Source: Desulfovibrio sp. JC010 | Lineage (GTDB): Bacteria > Desulfobacterota > Desulfovibrionia > Desulfovibrionales > Desulfovibrionaceae | Direction of reading: 5' to 3' | NCBI RefSeq assembly: GCF_010470675.1 | Contig: NZ_VOIQ01000005.1 | Coordinates: forward strand, 219,255 to 283,254 | DNA length: 64,000 nucleotides | In this document: one piece after another, positions 15,289 through 23,411 of the stretch | Position numbering within the stretch: position 1 is the stretch's first letter | Layout of the letters: each line of letters opens with the position of its first letter | Notes under the pieces: generated by a model | What the model was told of the DNA's origin: nothing | The model's input: the letters and a program-made list of their open reading frames with translations, nothing else | The model's database searches: none | Program-made: the position numbers and the translations under genes

Positions 15289-16356
15289 ATGGAATTTTCA
15301 GGTAATAGAAGGGCGCAGGCAGTTATAGTACTGTCCTTGCTCGTGCCGGTTTCCATCTTTGCCGCCTGTCTTTTCGGGGCTTACGGAACTGAACCTGCAC
15401 AGGTTCTGGCGGTATTCAAGTCCGTTCTCGGTACCGGTACCCAGAAGGTTGATCAGGCCCTTTCGTTTATTATTATTGATCTGCGACTCAGCCGGGTCTG
15501 TCTTTCTTTTCTGGTGGGTATGTCGCTGGCTGTGGCCGGGACTGTTTATCAGGGCATTTTGCGCAACCCTCTGGCTGACCCGTTTACCCTCGGGGTAAGC
15601 AGCGGTGCTGCTTTCGGAGCCAGTCTGGCAATTTTCTCCGGTTCGACCGTGCTCGGTGCTGAACTGTGGACCAGATTCGGTAATCTGTTCCTGCCGCTGG
15701 CGGCACTTGCCGGGGCAATGGCCGCGCTTGGCGCGGTGCTCATGCTGGGCCGGATCGGTGGAAGACTGCGCCGGGAAACCATGGTTCTGGCCGGGATTGT
15801 GGTGGCGACTTTTCTTTCCGCGCTCATTTCCCTGCTTAAATCCCTTGATGAGGAGTCCGTGACGTCCATTGTTTTTTGGATCATGGGCAGTTTTCAGGGG
15901 CGCGGCTGGAGTCATCTGCAATTGTTTCTGCCGTACTTTATCGCCGGAATGATTCCGCTGGTTTATTATTCCCGTGAACTTGATATCCTGTCCCTTGGTG
16001 AGACTCAGGCCCGTCATCTGGGTATGGATGTTTCCCGCGTGCGTATGGCCCTGCTTATCGGTTCCGGTCTGCTGACCGGGGCGGCGGTGGCTGTGTCCGG
16101 GATTATCGGATTCGTGGGGTTGATTGTCCCCCATCTGGTGCGCATGTTTCAGGGCGCGGAACACAGGCCGCTTTTGCTGTCTTCCTCCCTGCTGGGTGGC
16201 CTGCTGCTGGTCTGGTCTGATGTTATTGCAAGATCGCTGCTTTCCGGCGGCGAGGAACTTCCGGTGGGCGTGGTAACCGCGCTGCTGGGCGGACCGTTTT
16301 TCTGCATTGTGCTTCGTTCCGGTTTTCGAAGTGGAAACGGGGGAAGCGGCTTATGA
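15289..16356 (+). CDS. FecCD/BtuC family ABC transporter permease
   Basis: A 355-residue inner-membrane permease with about 10 transmembrane helices and the family signatures AGTVYQGILRNPLADPFTLG and SGIIGFVGLIVPHLVRM. It would import corrinoid, haem or chelated iron/cobalt. I chose ATG 15289; GTG 15283 is two codons earlier. It overlaps the following ATPase by 4 bases (ATGA). The riboswitch upstream favours a corrinoid or cobalt-tetrapyrrole substrate. Confidence 0.9.
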   Translation: MEFSGNRRAQAVIVLSLLVPVSIFAACLFGAYGTEPAQVLAVFKSVLGTGTQKVDQALSFIIIDLRLSRVCLSFLVGMSLAVAGTVYQGILRNPLADPFTLGVSSGAAFGASLAIFSGSTVLGAELWTRFGNLFLPLAALAGAMAALGAVLMLGRIGGRLRRETMVLAGIVVATFLSALISLLKSLDEESVTSIVFWIMGSFQGRGWSHLQLFLPYFIAGMIPLVYYSRELDILSLGETQARHLGMDVSRVRMALLIGSGLLTGAAVAVSGIIGFVGLIVPHLVRMFQGAEHRPLLLSSSLLGGLLLVWSDVIARSLLSGGEELPVGVVTALLGGPFFCIVLRSGFRSGNGGSGL

Positions 16357-17129
16357 TCAGGATTACGGACTTGAAAGCCGGATACGCAGGGCGGGAAGTT
16401 CTGCACGGGCTGAATCTTGAATTTCCCGCAGGTTCCATGACCGCCATTCTCGGTCCTAACGGCAGCGGTAAAACTACCCTTGTGTCATCAATTTCAGGTG
16501 TGCTTTCTCCTTTGAGGGGTACTGTTGAAATTGAAGGGCGGGAGGTTAATGCATACCGTCCCCGCGAACTGGCCGGGATTATGGCTGTGCTGCCGCAGCG
16601 GGTCGATCCTGCCTTCGGGCTGACCGTGAAATCCATGGTCATGATGGGCCGATACGCTCACGGTTCCGGTTTTTTCGGTTATGATGCAGAAGATGAATGC
16701 ATTGTTGCCGAAGCTATCGGGCGGGTGGGGATCAAACACCTTGCAGAGCGGTCGGTGGCCGAGCTTTCCGGCGGAGAATTTCAAAGGGTGCTTATGGCCC
16801 GCACTGTGGCTCAGCAGGCCCGGGTTATGGTGCTGGATGAAGCTTCTTCCGGCATTGACGTGGCAGGAAAGATCGAGCTTTTTGATCTGTTGAAATCCAT
16901 GAACCGGGATGGCGCGACCATTGTTTGCGTGATCCATGACCTCAATCTGGCGGCCCTTTATTTTGAACGGCTGGTCTTTTTATCCAAGGGTAATGTGGTT
17001 CTGGACGGCTCTCCGGCAGAAGTAATCACAGAGGAAAATATTTCAAATGTTTATGAAACATCTGTTGCGGTTGTTGAGCATCCCCGTCTCGGCGTTCCGC
17101 AGGTTCTTTTTTCTCCTGCTGCTGATTAG
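16353..17129 (+). CDS. FecE/BtuD-type ABC transporter ATP-binding protein
   Basis: A 258-residue ATPase: Walker A GPNGSGKTT at 34-42, Q-loop LPQRVDPAF, signature LSGGEFQRV, Walker B VMVLDEASSG (Ala-Ser in place of the common Pro-Thr), and the H-loop VIHDLNLAALY. Its last 83 bases overlap the start of the binding-protein gene in another frame, yet the C-terminus (PAEVITEENISNVY...PQVLF) is the normal family ending, so the overlap is not a frameshift artefact. Confidence 0.92.
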   Translation: MIRITDLKAGYAGREVLHGLNLEFPAGSMTAILGPNGSGKTTLVSSISGVLSPLRGTVEIEGREVNAYRPRELAGIMAVLPQRVDPAFGLTVKSMVMMGRYAHGSGFFGYDAEDECIVAEAIGRVGIKHLAERSVAELSGGEFQRVLMARTVAQQARVMVLDEASSGIDVAGKIELFDLLKSMNRDGATIVCVIHDLNLAALYFERLVFLSKGNVVLDGSPAEVITEENISNVYETSVAVVEHPRLGVPQVLFSPAAD

Positions 17130-17997
17130 TTTTGCATCAGGCTTTGCTCCGTTTGGGGCGGTCAGTGCGCAGGCTGCGGTTTCAATTTCCGATGATTTCG
17201 GTAATGAGATAGCTTTGCAGGGACCGGCAAAACGCATTGTGGCCTTGTACGGATCGTTTAATGAGATTCTCTACGGTATGGATCTCGGCGACAGGCTGGT
17301 GGCCCGTACTGCTGCGGATCATTACCCGGAGCAGATTACAGCTTTGCCTTCCATCGGCACGCACATGCGGCCCAATCCGGAACTCATCGTGGCCCTCAAG
17401 CCTGATCTGGTGTTGCAGATGGCCGGGCGTTCGCAGGCTGCCACGGCCCTTGAACCTTTAAAGGAACGGGGAATTCCCTGTGCCATGTTCAAGGTCGCTT
17501 CCTTTGAAGAAATGTTTTCCATGATCCGCAGGTTGGGCGTACTCACCGGGGAATCGGACGCGGCAGGCAGATTGATTGATTCCATGAATGGCCGTTTGGA
17601 TAAAGTGTTGCAGAAATATGTGACTTCATCCGTGCTGCCGTCCGTGTTTTTTGAAATACGATATCCTAACCTGCTGGCTGCCGGACAGGATTCAATTGTT
17701 AATGATATTATCCGTCATGCCGGGGGATTCAACTGCGTCAGTAATCGTAAAAAGATTGTGCGCATGGGCGAGGAAGAATTGATGCGGCTTAACCCGCAGA
17801 ACTATGTTTACCAGACCGGACGCATGAATCCGTCTCCGGTCAGGCCTGATGAGCGCAGTCATTTTAGGCTCATTGATGCGGTGCGAAATAAAAGAATTTT
17901 AAAGGTGGATGAGTCGGTTTTTTCCCGGCCCGGTCCCAGAAATGTGGAAGCCGTGGAGATTCTGGCGGACTTCCTGCTTAATAATAAAGAGAAATAA
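17047..17997 (+). CDS. BtuF/FepB-type periplasmic substrate-binding protein
   Basis: A 316-residue class III binding protein with a signal peptide of about 43 residues (long basic n-region, then FFFLLLLISFASGFAPFGAVSAQA) and a Peripla_BP_2 domain beginning ISDDFGNEIALQGPAKRIVAL. ATG 17047 is supported by GAGGA 11 bases upstream; a later ATG at 17053 is also possible. Either way, the signal peptide is encoded inside the ATPase gene. It abuts cbiL without a gap. Probable ligand: corrinoid or a related chelate, inferred from riboswitch and neighbours. Confidence 0.88.
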   Translation: MFMKHLLRLLSIPVSAFRRFFFLLLLISFASGFAPFGAVSAQAAVSISDDFGNEIALQGPAKRIVALYGSFNEILYGMDLGDRLVARTAADHYPEQITALPSIGTHMRPNPELIVALKPDLVLQMAGRSQAATALEPLKERGIPCAMFKVASFEEMFSMIRRLGVLTGESDAAGRLIDSMNGRLDKVLQKYVTSSVLPSVFFEIRYPNLLAAGQDSIVNDIIRHAGGFNCVSNRKKIVRMGEEELMRLNPQNYVYQTGRMNPSPVRPDERSHFRLIDAVRNKRILKVDESVFSRPGPRNVEAVEILADFLLNNKEK

Positions 17998-18705
17998 ATG
18001 AGTAATTCCGGAAAAATATATGGCATCGGGGTCGGCCCCGGTGATTCTGATCTGTTGACTGTGAGAGCGGTGCGCGTGCTGGAAAAAGTGGACGTGGTTT
18101 TCGCCGCTTCATCAACCAAGAATGAATATTCACATTCCCTTGAAATTGCATCCGAATTCGTGCGTGAAGATTGTGAAGTGGTCAAGCTCGGCTATCCCAT
18201 GACCCGCGATAAGGAAGTGCTGACCGAGGCATGGGAAGATAATTGCCGCATTGCCTGTGAGATGCTCAGAGGCGGCAAAACAGCTGCGTTCCTGACTCTT
18301 GGTGATCCGCTCATCTATTCTACTTTCGGCTATATGATGCAGACCATGAAACGGCTTTGTCCTGAAGTGGAATTCGAGGTTGTTCCCGGCATCACATCAT
18401 ATCAGGCTGCTGCGGCGCGGTCACAGCAGGTGCTGGTGGAATCGGGGCAGAATCTGCTGCTTACTTCCGGTGTTGCCGATGCTGAGAAGTTTGCCGAGTC
18501 TTTGGAGATGGTCGATAATGCGGTGATTCTCAAGGCTTACCGTAATTTCCCGGAGCTGCGTAATACAGTGAATGAAATGGATAAGATGGATGTGAAATTC
18601 TACACCCGTCTGGGGCTGGACGGGGAGGCCATTTATCTGGACATCAATGAAGTGCCGGAGAAGACGACATATCTTTCGCTTATGTTGCTGACGGCGAAGA
18701 AGTAA
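17998..18705 (+). CDS. cbiL: Cobalt-factor II/precorrin-2 C20-methyltransferase
   Basis: A 235-residue SAM-dependent tetrapyrrole methylase of corrin synthesis that methylates C20. It has the glycine-rich start IYGIGVGPGDSDLLTVRAVR, the GDPLIYSTFGY loop and VVPGITSYQAAAA, all diagnostic. With CbiK in the same riboswitch operon, the anaerobic (cobalt-early) route is implied. It starts directly at the stop of the binding-protein gene and is the last gene before a terminator. Confidence 0.92.
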   Translation: MSNSGKIYGIGVGPGDSDLLTVRAVRVLEKVDVVFAASSTKNEYSHSLEIASEFVREDCEVVKLGYPMTRDKEVLTEAWEDNCRIACEMLRGGKTAAFLTLGDPLIYSTFGYMMQTMKRLCPEVEFEVVPGITSYQAAAARSQQVLVESGQNLLLTSGVADAEKFAESLEMVDNAVILKAYRNFPELRNTVNEMDKMDVKFYTRLGLDGEAIYLDINEVPEKTTYLSLMLLTAKK

Positions 18706-18728
18706 TTGATATTTTAGTGCAAATTAAG

Positions 18729-18765
18729 AAGGCCGTGAATCTGTGAGATTTACGGCCTTTCTTTT
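18729..18765 (+). terminator. Intrinsic terminator of the cobalamin operon
   Basis: AAGGCCGT-gAATC stem with GATTt-ACGGCCTT, TGTGA loop, followed by TTCTTTT. Confidence 0.8.
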
Positions 18766-18766
18766 A

Positions 18767-19075
18767 TTAACAGAAATGCAGTTCCTTGCAGGTGCGAACT
18801 TCCCTTGCAATGCGAAGTTCGAGCTGTTCGTCCTTGGCTGCTTCAAGATCGTATTTCTGCTGCAGATTTAGCCAGAATTGTGGTGTGGTATCAAAAAATT
18901 TTGCCAAACGCATGGCCGTGTCCACCGTTACTGCACGCTGTCCTTTTACAACTTGTCCAATACGTTGGGCTGGTATGCATAGAGCTGCTGCTAGTTTGTT
19001 TCTGCTTAAGCCCAATGGTTCCATGAATTCTTCCAGCAATATTTCGCCGGGATGAATTGGTCCGAAATCTGCCAT
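18767..19075 (-). CDS. higA: HigA-type antitoxin (XRE helix-turn-helix)
   Basis: A 102-residue protein of the HigA/VapI addiction-module family. It begins with the family signature IHPGEILLEEFMEPLGLSRN, continues with the helix-turn-helix KLAAALCIPAQRIGQVVKGQ, and ends with a helical toxin-binding part (FWLNLQQKYDLEAAKDE). It lies 10 bases after the toxin gene, in the toxin-first order normal for higBA. It should neutralise HigB and repress the operon. Confidence 0.9.
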   Translation of the reverse strand: MADFGPIHPGEILLEEFMEPLGLSRNKLAAALCIPAQRIGQVVKGQRAVTVDTAMRLAKFFDTTPQFWLNLQQKYDLEAAKDEQLELRIAREVRTCKELHFC

Positions 19076-19085
19076 GTTTTCCTCC

Positions 19086-19370
19086 CTAGCTGTGGTAATC
19101 GGTTATTTCCACTTGATAAGCGTGGTTGTTTTTCCAAATAAAACAAATTCGGTATTGGTTGTTGATCCGAATACTGTGTTGATCTGCCCGGTCTCCTTTC
19201 AAGGCTTCCAGCCTGTTGCCGGGCGGTACTCTTAAATCATTCAAGTCTTCTGCGGCATCTATCTGGATTAGTTTTTTGTATGCGTTTCTAGCGAGTTGGT
19301 TAGGAATAATCTTTGAATAGCTACGTTTAAAGATTTTTTCTGTCCCGCTGTTCTTGAACGATTTAATCAT
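19086..19370 (-). CDS. higB: HigB-type toxin (RelE/ParE fold)
   Basis: A 94-residue basic protein of the HigB/RelE ribosome-dependent mRNA interferase family. Family features are MIKSFKNSGTEKIF at the start, LRVPPGNRLEALKGDR in the middle and HSIRINNQYRICFIWKN near the end. I chose ATG 19370 by homology; no strong Shine-Dalgarno is visible, and an AT-rich CGATATATTTATTT stretch just upstream may hold the promoter and operator. Length is normal and the frame is intact. Confidence 0.9.
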   Translation of the reverse strand: MIKSFKNSGTEKIFKRSYSKIIPNQLARNAYKKLIQIDAAEDLNDLRVPPGNRLEALKGDRADQHSIRINNQYRICFIWKNNHAYQVEITDYHS

Positions 19371-19428
19371 GATAAATAAATATATCGTTAGAGGTGTAAC
19401 GTCAAGCGTTGTAGTGTGGTTTGAAAAA

Positions 19429-19458
19429 GAAGGCCGCAACAGGTGTTACGGCCTTCTA
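19429..19458 (-). terminator. Intrinsic terminator of the class IV aminotransferase gene
   Basis: GAAGGCCG and CGGCCTTC arms; on the minus strand it is followed by CTTTTTC. Confidence 0.75.
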
Positions 19459-19463
19459 TATTT

Positions 19464-20414
19464 TTAACTCTTAATAATCGGCGTCCCTGTTTCCTGTAAA
19501 TCTTTTTGCAGCAATTCGCGCATACGCTTGCAGATGGGGCCGGGGCGGACATCGTGGATGGGTTTTTTGTTGAAGCGTACAACTCCTACGGCATCGATGG
19601 ATGTGCCGCAGATGATTACTTCTTTTGCCAGCAGGATATCTTCTTCTGAGACAGCCCGGAAATCCACTTCAATCTCATCTTCAATGAGCTGCAGGGCGCG
19701 GGCAATAGTGGTCCCGGCCAGTGAGTTGGTGAATTTGGGAGTATAGAGTTTACCGTCCGGGCTGACAATGCAGACATTTTCAGTGGCACCTTCGGCGAGA
19801 AAGCTGAGATCGTCAAAGCAGAAAGGTACATCGAAACCTTCCTCCTTGGCGTTGATTTTCATCATTACGTTGGGCAGGTAGTCGATGGATTTGATTGTGG
19901 CCAGATAAGGCTGTTTGGCCGGAACCTTGCTCCTGAAGGCGGTTACGCCTTTCTCATACCATGATTCAGGTTTGGGTTCGTGCTTGTAGACCACGATATA
20001 CAGGGAGGGAATCGGACATTCGTAAGGATCGATGCCGAACCCGCCGGGACCGCGTCCGAGCAGTACGCGCACCAGACCGGAGTCAACACCGGATGCCCCG
20101 GCAACTTCCAGAATGAGATTGCCGAGTTCATCCCACGAGCAGGGCGGCTCAAGGCTGATTGTACGCGCGGAGCGTTTCATGCGGCGCAGGTGCGGCTGCA
20201 GCTGGTAGAGCTTGCCGTCCACGAACTTCATGGTTTCAAATACGCCGTCCCCGCGATGTACCAGATGGTCATCCCAAGGCATGAGCATGAGCTTGGGGTC
20301 GGTGCAGACCAGCCCGATGCGGTGTTCGTAAAAGGCACAGACTTTCTCGGTTCCCGCGCGCATGGCGGAAATCATGGCATCAATATATTCGTTACTGTCT
20401 ACTTTTCTGATCAA
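19464..20414 (-). CDS. Class IV PLP aminotransferase (BCAT / D-amino acid transaminase / ADC lyase fold)
   Basis: A 316-residue fold-type IV PLP enzyme. The HRGDGVFETMKFVDGKLYQL segment near residue 54 and IKSIDYLPNVMMKINAKEEG near 170, with the Schiff-base lysine in the IKS motif, place it in the family, as does LAEGATENVCIVSPDGKLYTP. Whether it acts on branched-chain amino acids, D-amino acids or aminodeoxychorismate cannot be decided from motifs. It is monocistronic, with its own terminator. Confidence 0.83.
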   Translation of the reverse strand: MIRKVDSNEYIDAMISAMRAGTEKVCAFYEHRIGLVCTDPKLMLMPWDDHLVHRGDGVFETMKFVDGKLYQLQPHLRRMKRSARTISLEPPCSWDELGNLILEVAGASGVDSGLVRVLLGRGPGGFGIDPYECPIPSLYIVVYKHEPKPESWYEKGVTAFRSKVPAKQPYLATIKSIDYLPNVMMKINAKEEGFDVPFCFDDLSFLAEGATENVCIVSPDGKLYTPKFTNSLAGTTIARALQLIEDEIEVDFRAVSEEDILLAKEVIICGTSIDAVGVVRFNKKPIHDVRPGPICKRMRELLQKDLQETGTPIIKS

Positions 20415-20481
20415 TTCCGGACTCCGTAAAATTTATCTAAACCCCATCAGGGATCATAACCGCCATAAGCTTCAGGGAATC

Positions 20482-20536
20482 CCACTTCCGCAAAGCGGTG
20501 ATACACTACCGCCAAAGGGTGGCCTTTCGCAAGTGG
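20482..20536. other. Imperfect inverted repeat upstream of the class IV aminotransferase
   Basis: Outer arms CCACTT/AAGTGG enclose an inner GCGGT/ACCGC hairpin. It falls in the 287-base gap between the aminotransferase start and asd stop, and may form a structured 5' leader for the aminotransferase. No further gene is seen in the gap. Confidence 0.35.
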
Positions 20537-20544
20537 AATAGGTA

Positions 20545-20583
20545 ATAAAAAAAGCGGTGAAGTCAAAACAACTTCACCGCTTT
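20545..20583 (-). terminator. Intrinsic terminator of asd
   Basis: AAAGCGGTGAAGT and ACTTCACCGCTTT arms with a 7-base loop, followed on the minus strand by a run of seven T. Repeat R5 lies between it and the asd stop codon. Confidence 0.88.
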
Positions 20584-20628
20584 CTAATTTTTAAAGGCAC
20601 CCTTTAATAAGTTTTGCAAAAATCAAAA

Positions 20629-20702
20629 CTACTAAAAGATTTTGAAGAGTCCAGAGAAACTTTTGCAAAAGTTTCTTTGGTCCCCGAGGGGCCGCCGGAG
20701 GC
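20629..20702 (+). repeat. Intergenic repeat copy R5 (core class B)
   Basis: ACTAAAAGATTTTGAAGAG, hairpin AGAAACTTTTGC/GCAAAAGTTTCT, GGCCGCCGGAGGC. The right end touches the asd stop codon, so it is 3' UTR of asd. Confidence 0.9.
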
Positions 20703-21730
20703 TATTTCACACGGACCAGATCGCGTTCGATAAGGGTCTCGGCGATCTGTACGGTGTTCAGGGCTGCGCCTTTGCGGATGTTATCGGAAACGATCCACAT
20801 GTTCAGGCCGTTTTCGATGGTTTCATCTTCGCGGATACGTCCGACGTATACATCGTCTTCACCGGTGGCGTCGATAGCCATGGGGTAGAGGTTCTTCTCG
20901 GGGAAGTCCACTACGGTACAGCCGGGGAAGTTGGAAAGCATGTTGCGGCATTCCTCAACAGTTACTTTCTCTTCGGTCTCAATGTTCACGGATTCGGAGT
21001 GGCTGTAGAAGACGGGCACGCGTACGGTGGTGGCGGTGAGTTTGATGGAATCATCACCCATGATCTTCTTGGTCTCGTTGACCATCTTCATTTCTTCTTT
21101 GGTGTAGCCGTTATCCATGAAAACATCGATGTGCGGCAGGCAGTTGAATGCGATCTGGTGCGGGTAGGCACTGGGGACCACGTCTTTGCCGTTGAAAAGT
21201 CTGCTGACCTGTGTTTCCAGCTCGGTGATGGCTTTCTGTCCGGTACCGGATACAGCCTGATAGGTGGAAACGATGATACGTTTGATCTTTGCTGCATCGT
21301 GGATGGGCTTCAGCGCAACAACCATCTGGATGGTGGAACAGTTGGGGTTGGCGATGATGCCGGGGTGCCAGTCGAGGTCTTCAGGGTTTACTTCAGGTAC
21401 CACGAGAGGAATCTTGGGGTCCATGCGCCACTGGCTGGAGTTATCCACAACTACGCAACCCGCCTTGGCAGCAAGGGGAGCGAATTTTTCGGAGGTACCG
21501 CCGCCTGCGGAAAAAAGAGCCAGATCGAATCCTTCGAAGGAGTCTTCTTTCAACTCGATAACGGTCAGCTCTTCGCCTTTATAGGGAACCTTGGTTCCGG
21601 CGGAACGGGCGGAAGAAAAGGGAACAATTTCTGATGCGGGGAAGTCGCGCTGCTCAAGCACTTTGAGCATTTCACGGCCTACCGCGCCAGTGGCCCCTAC
21701 AACTGCAACTCTGGGATTTTTGGTACTCAT
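20702..21730 (-). CDS. asd: Aspartate-semialdehyde dehydrogenase
   Basis: A 342-residue cytoplasmic NADPH enzyme making aspartate semialdehyde for lysine, threonine, methionine and diaminopimelate synthesis. The N-terminal VAVVGATGAVGREML binds NADP, LFSAGGGTSEKFAPLAA precedes the cofactor loop, and the catalytic cysteine is in ANPNCSTIQMV. The length matches the bacterial family. It starts at ATG 21730 and its last codon abuts repeat R5. Confidence 0.96.
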   Translation of the reverse strand: MSTKNPRVAVVGATGAVGREMLKVLEQRDFPASEIVPFSSARSAGTKVPYKGEELTVIELKEDSFEGFDLALFSAGGGTSEKFAPLAAKAGCVVVDNSSQWRMDPKIPLVVPEVNPEDLDWHPGIIANPNCSTIQMVVALKPIHDAAKIKRIIVSTYQAVSGTGQKAITELETQVSRLFNGKDVVPSAYPHQIAFNCLPHIDVFMDNGYTKEEMKMVNETKKIMGDDSIKLTATTVRVPVFYSHSESVNIETEEKVTVEECRNMLSNFPGCTVVDFPEKNLYPMAIDATGEDDVYVGRIREDETIENGLNMWIVSDNIRKGAALNTVQIAETLIERDLVRVK

Positions 21731-21789
21731 AACTAAACCTCCGTATTCTTGACCCGGACCATCGGCAGTCCGGTTTGTTTATTGGGTAT

Positions 21790-21870
21790 GATACGCTTCG
21801 CGTTTTGATAGGTGATTTCGCCTCCGGCGGCCAAAGGAGCAAGCCGCTCCGCTCTCTGTATCCGTAAGAC
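21790..21870 (-). repeat. Intergenic repeat copy R6 (variant core with TGATGCGC-type module)
   Basis: On the plus strand: GATACGCTTCGCGTTTTGA, then ATTTCGCCTCCGGCGGCC, then an unusual core GGAGCAAGCCGCTCC. It is in the metF-asd gap with its GGAGGC side toward the asd start. The palindromic module lies outside the GGAGGC end. Confidence 0.75.
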
Positions 21871-21936
21871 TCGAAGCAAAGTTTCTCGCCTAACGGCTAC
21901 AGGCCTTTGGAATCCCTACTTACTTTAATAATTATC

Positions 21937-22809
21937 CTAAAATTTTAATGCTTGCCCGATTTCGAGGCAGGCTTTTGCTCTGTTTAATGTGTAAAGATGC
22001 ACTCCGGGTGCGCCGCCGTCCAGCAATTCCTGAGCCTGTCTGGTAGCGAATTCGATACCCAGTTTGTAGACCGCCTCATCGCCGCCTTCCGCATGTGCTT
22101 TTTCAAGCGCGCTGAGGAATTTGCCGGGGATGGCCGCTCCGCACAGGGAAAGAATGAATTTCGCGGATTTGAGGCTCATGATGGGCAGCACTCCGGGCAG
22201 TACAGGGACATCAATGCCCATGCCTTTCAGCCTGTCGCAGAAATCAAAGTAGACCCGGTTATCGAAAAAGAGCTGGGTGATGATGAATTCTCCGCCCTCA
22301 TCGATTTTGTACTTCATCCACTTGAAATCTTCCTTGATGGAAGGGGATTCAAGGTGCGCTTCCGGGTATCCGGCCACTGCAATGCCTACGCCGGGATGCT
22401 TTTCCTTAACGTAAGTGACGAGGTCTGAGCCGTGCTTGAAGGTCTGGGTGTTGAAGTCAAAATCATCATCGTCCGCCGGGGCGTCGCCGCGCAGGGCAAG
22501 GATGTTTTCAACGTCCGCCTCCTGAAGGGCGGAAACAAATTCACTGATGTTTTCAGGGCTGGCACCGACACAGGTCAGGTGTGCAAGAGGTTCAATCCCT
22601 GCATCCTGCTTCATTCTTTTAACAATTTCAAGTGAATTGTCCTGAGTTCCTCCGCCCGCGCCGTAAGTGACAGACGCGAAAAGCGGATTTAGAACTTTAA
22701 GCTTTTCCACAACATCAAAGAATTTAGGCCACGATTCGCGGTCCTTGGGCGGGAAAAATTCCAGTGATATGAACTGTCCGTTTTTATTAATCAGATCGAT
22801 AATCTTCAT
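21937..22809 (-). CDS. metF: 5,10-Methylenetetrahydrofolate reductase
   Basis: A 290-residue FAD TIM-barrel enzyme reducing methylene-THF to methyl-THF for methionine synthesis and C1 metabolism. Family features: FISLEFFPPKDRESWPKFFD (catalytic Glu in EFFPPK), VTYGAGG near residue 50, and HLTCVGASPENISE. I chose ATG 22809, with GGAG six bases upstream; longer starts would translate repeat R7. It precedes asd on the same strand but a 200-base gap with R6 separates them. Confidence 0.94.
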   Translation of the reverse strand: MKIIDLINKNGQFISLEFFPPKDRESWPKFFDVVEKLKVLNPLFASVTYGAGGGTQDNSLEIVKRMKQDAGIEPLAHLTCVGASPENISEFVSALQEADVENILALRGDAPADDDDFDFNTQTFKHGSDLVTYVKEKHPGVGIAVAGYPEAHLESPSIKEDFKWMKYKIDEGGEFIITQLFFDNRVYFDFCDRLKGMGIDVPVLPGVLPIMSLKSAKFILSLCGAAIPGKFLSALEKAHAEGGDEAVYKLGIEFATRQAQELLDGGAPGVHLYTLNRAKACLEIGQALKF

Positions 22810-22820
22810 GATGGCTCCAA

Positions 22821-22942
22821 TTTGATGCGCTGCGCGCTTTTTGATGAATGGATTTGCCTCCGGCGGCCCTCCGGGGGCCAAAGAAACTTTTTGGAAAAGT
22901 TTCTCTGGACTCTTCAAAAACTTTTAGTAGGGCTTCGCCGCT
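22821..22942 (-). repeat. Intergenic repeat copy R7 (core class B plus TGATGCGC module)
   Basis: Full-length copy. Minus-strand order: GCGGCGAAGCCCTAC, TAAAAGTTTTTGAAGAG, hairpin AGAAACTTTTC/GAAAAAGTTTCT, GGGGGCCCTCC, GGGCCGCCGGAGGC, then AAATCC and the module TCAAAAAGCGCGCAGCGCATC. The module ends about 12 bases from the metF start codon. Confidence 0.9.
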
Positions 22943-22977
22943 GTAGCGCGGCAGATCGTGCGAGGCTTTTGGTTATT

Positions 22978-23385
22978 CTAACGAACGTTTTCACGTTCTT
23001 TCAGCATTTCGAGTATTTCGTAGTTGACGGGCAGGAATTTTACATCGCGCATGTTTTTAAGATCGAACCAATCGAAACGCTGATTTTCAAGTGATTTCAC
23101 TTGGCCGGAAAATTCCCAGATGTCGAAAAAATTTAGGTGAACTGTATATTCGGGGTACTCTACTGTTTTTTCTATCCAAAAGTCAAAGCTTGTAGGGATT
23201 ATACCCAGTTCTTCCTGCAGTTCACGGACAAGTGCATCGCCGAGGGATTCATTGATCTCGACCTTGCCGCCGGGAAATTCCCACCATCCGGCATAATCCT
23301 TACCCACGGGCCGCTCCGCAGAAAGAAATAATCCCTCTTTCCAGATAACCCCGGCAACAACTTCGATAGGTTTGTTTTTGGTCAT
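22978..23385 (-). CDS. MutT-like Nudix hydrolase
   Basis: A 135-residue Nudix enzyme, probably a nucleoside triphosphate pyrophosphatase of the MutT/8-oxo-dGTP type. The Nudix box is at about 40-62 (GKVEINESLGDALVRELQEE with the following LGI), preceded by EFPGG. Length and the terminal FDWFDL/FLPVNYEIL segments fit MutT. No clear ribosome binding site is seen before ATG 23385. Repeats R7 and R8 flank it. Confidence 0.88.
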   Translation of the reverse strand: MTKNKPIEVVAGVIWKEGLFLSAERPVGKDYAGWWEFPGGKVEINESLGDALVRELQEELGIIPTSFDFWIEKTVEYPEYTVHLNFFDIWEFSGQVKSLENQRFDWFDLKNMRDVKFLPVNYEILEMLKERENVR

Positions 23386-23411
23386 TTCAATGTGGATTAA
23401 ACAAGCTAGAC

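Noticed and set aside
20415..20544. tRNA gene in the gap before the class IV aminotransferase
   Set aside because: The inverted repeats do not form a cloverleaf and no GGTTCGA-type T-loop is present.
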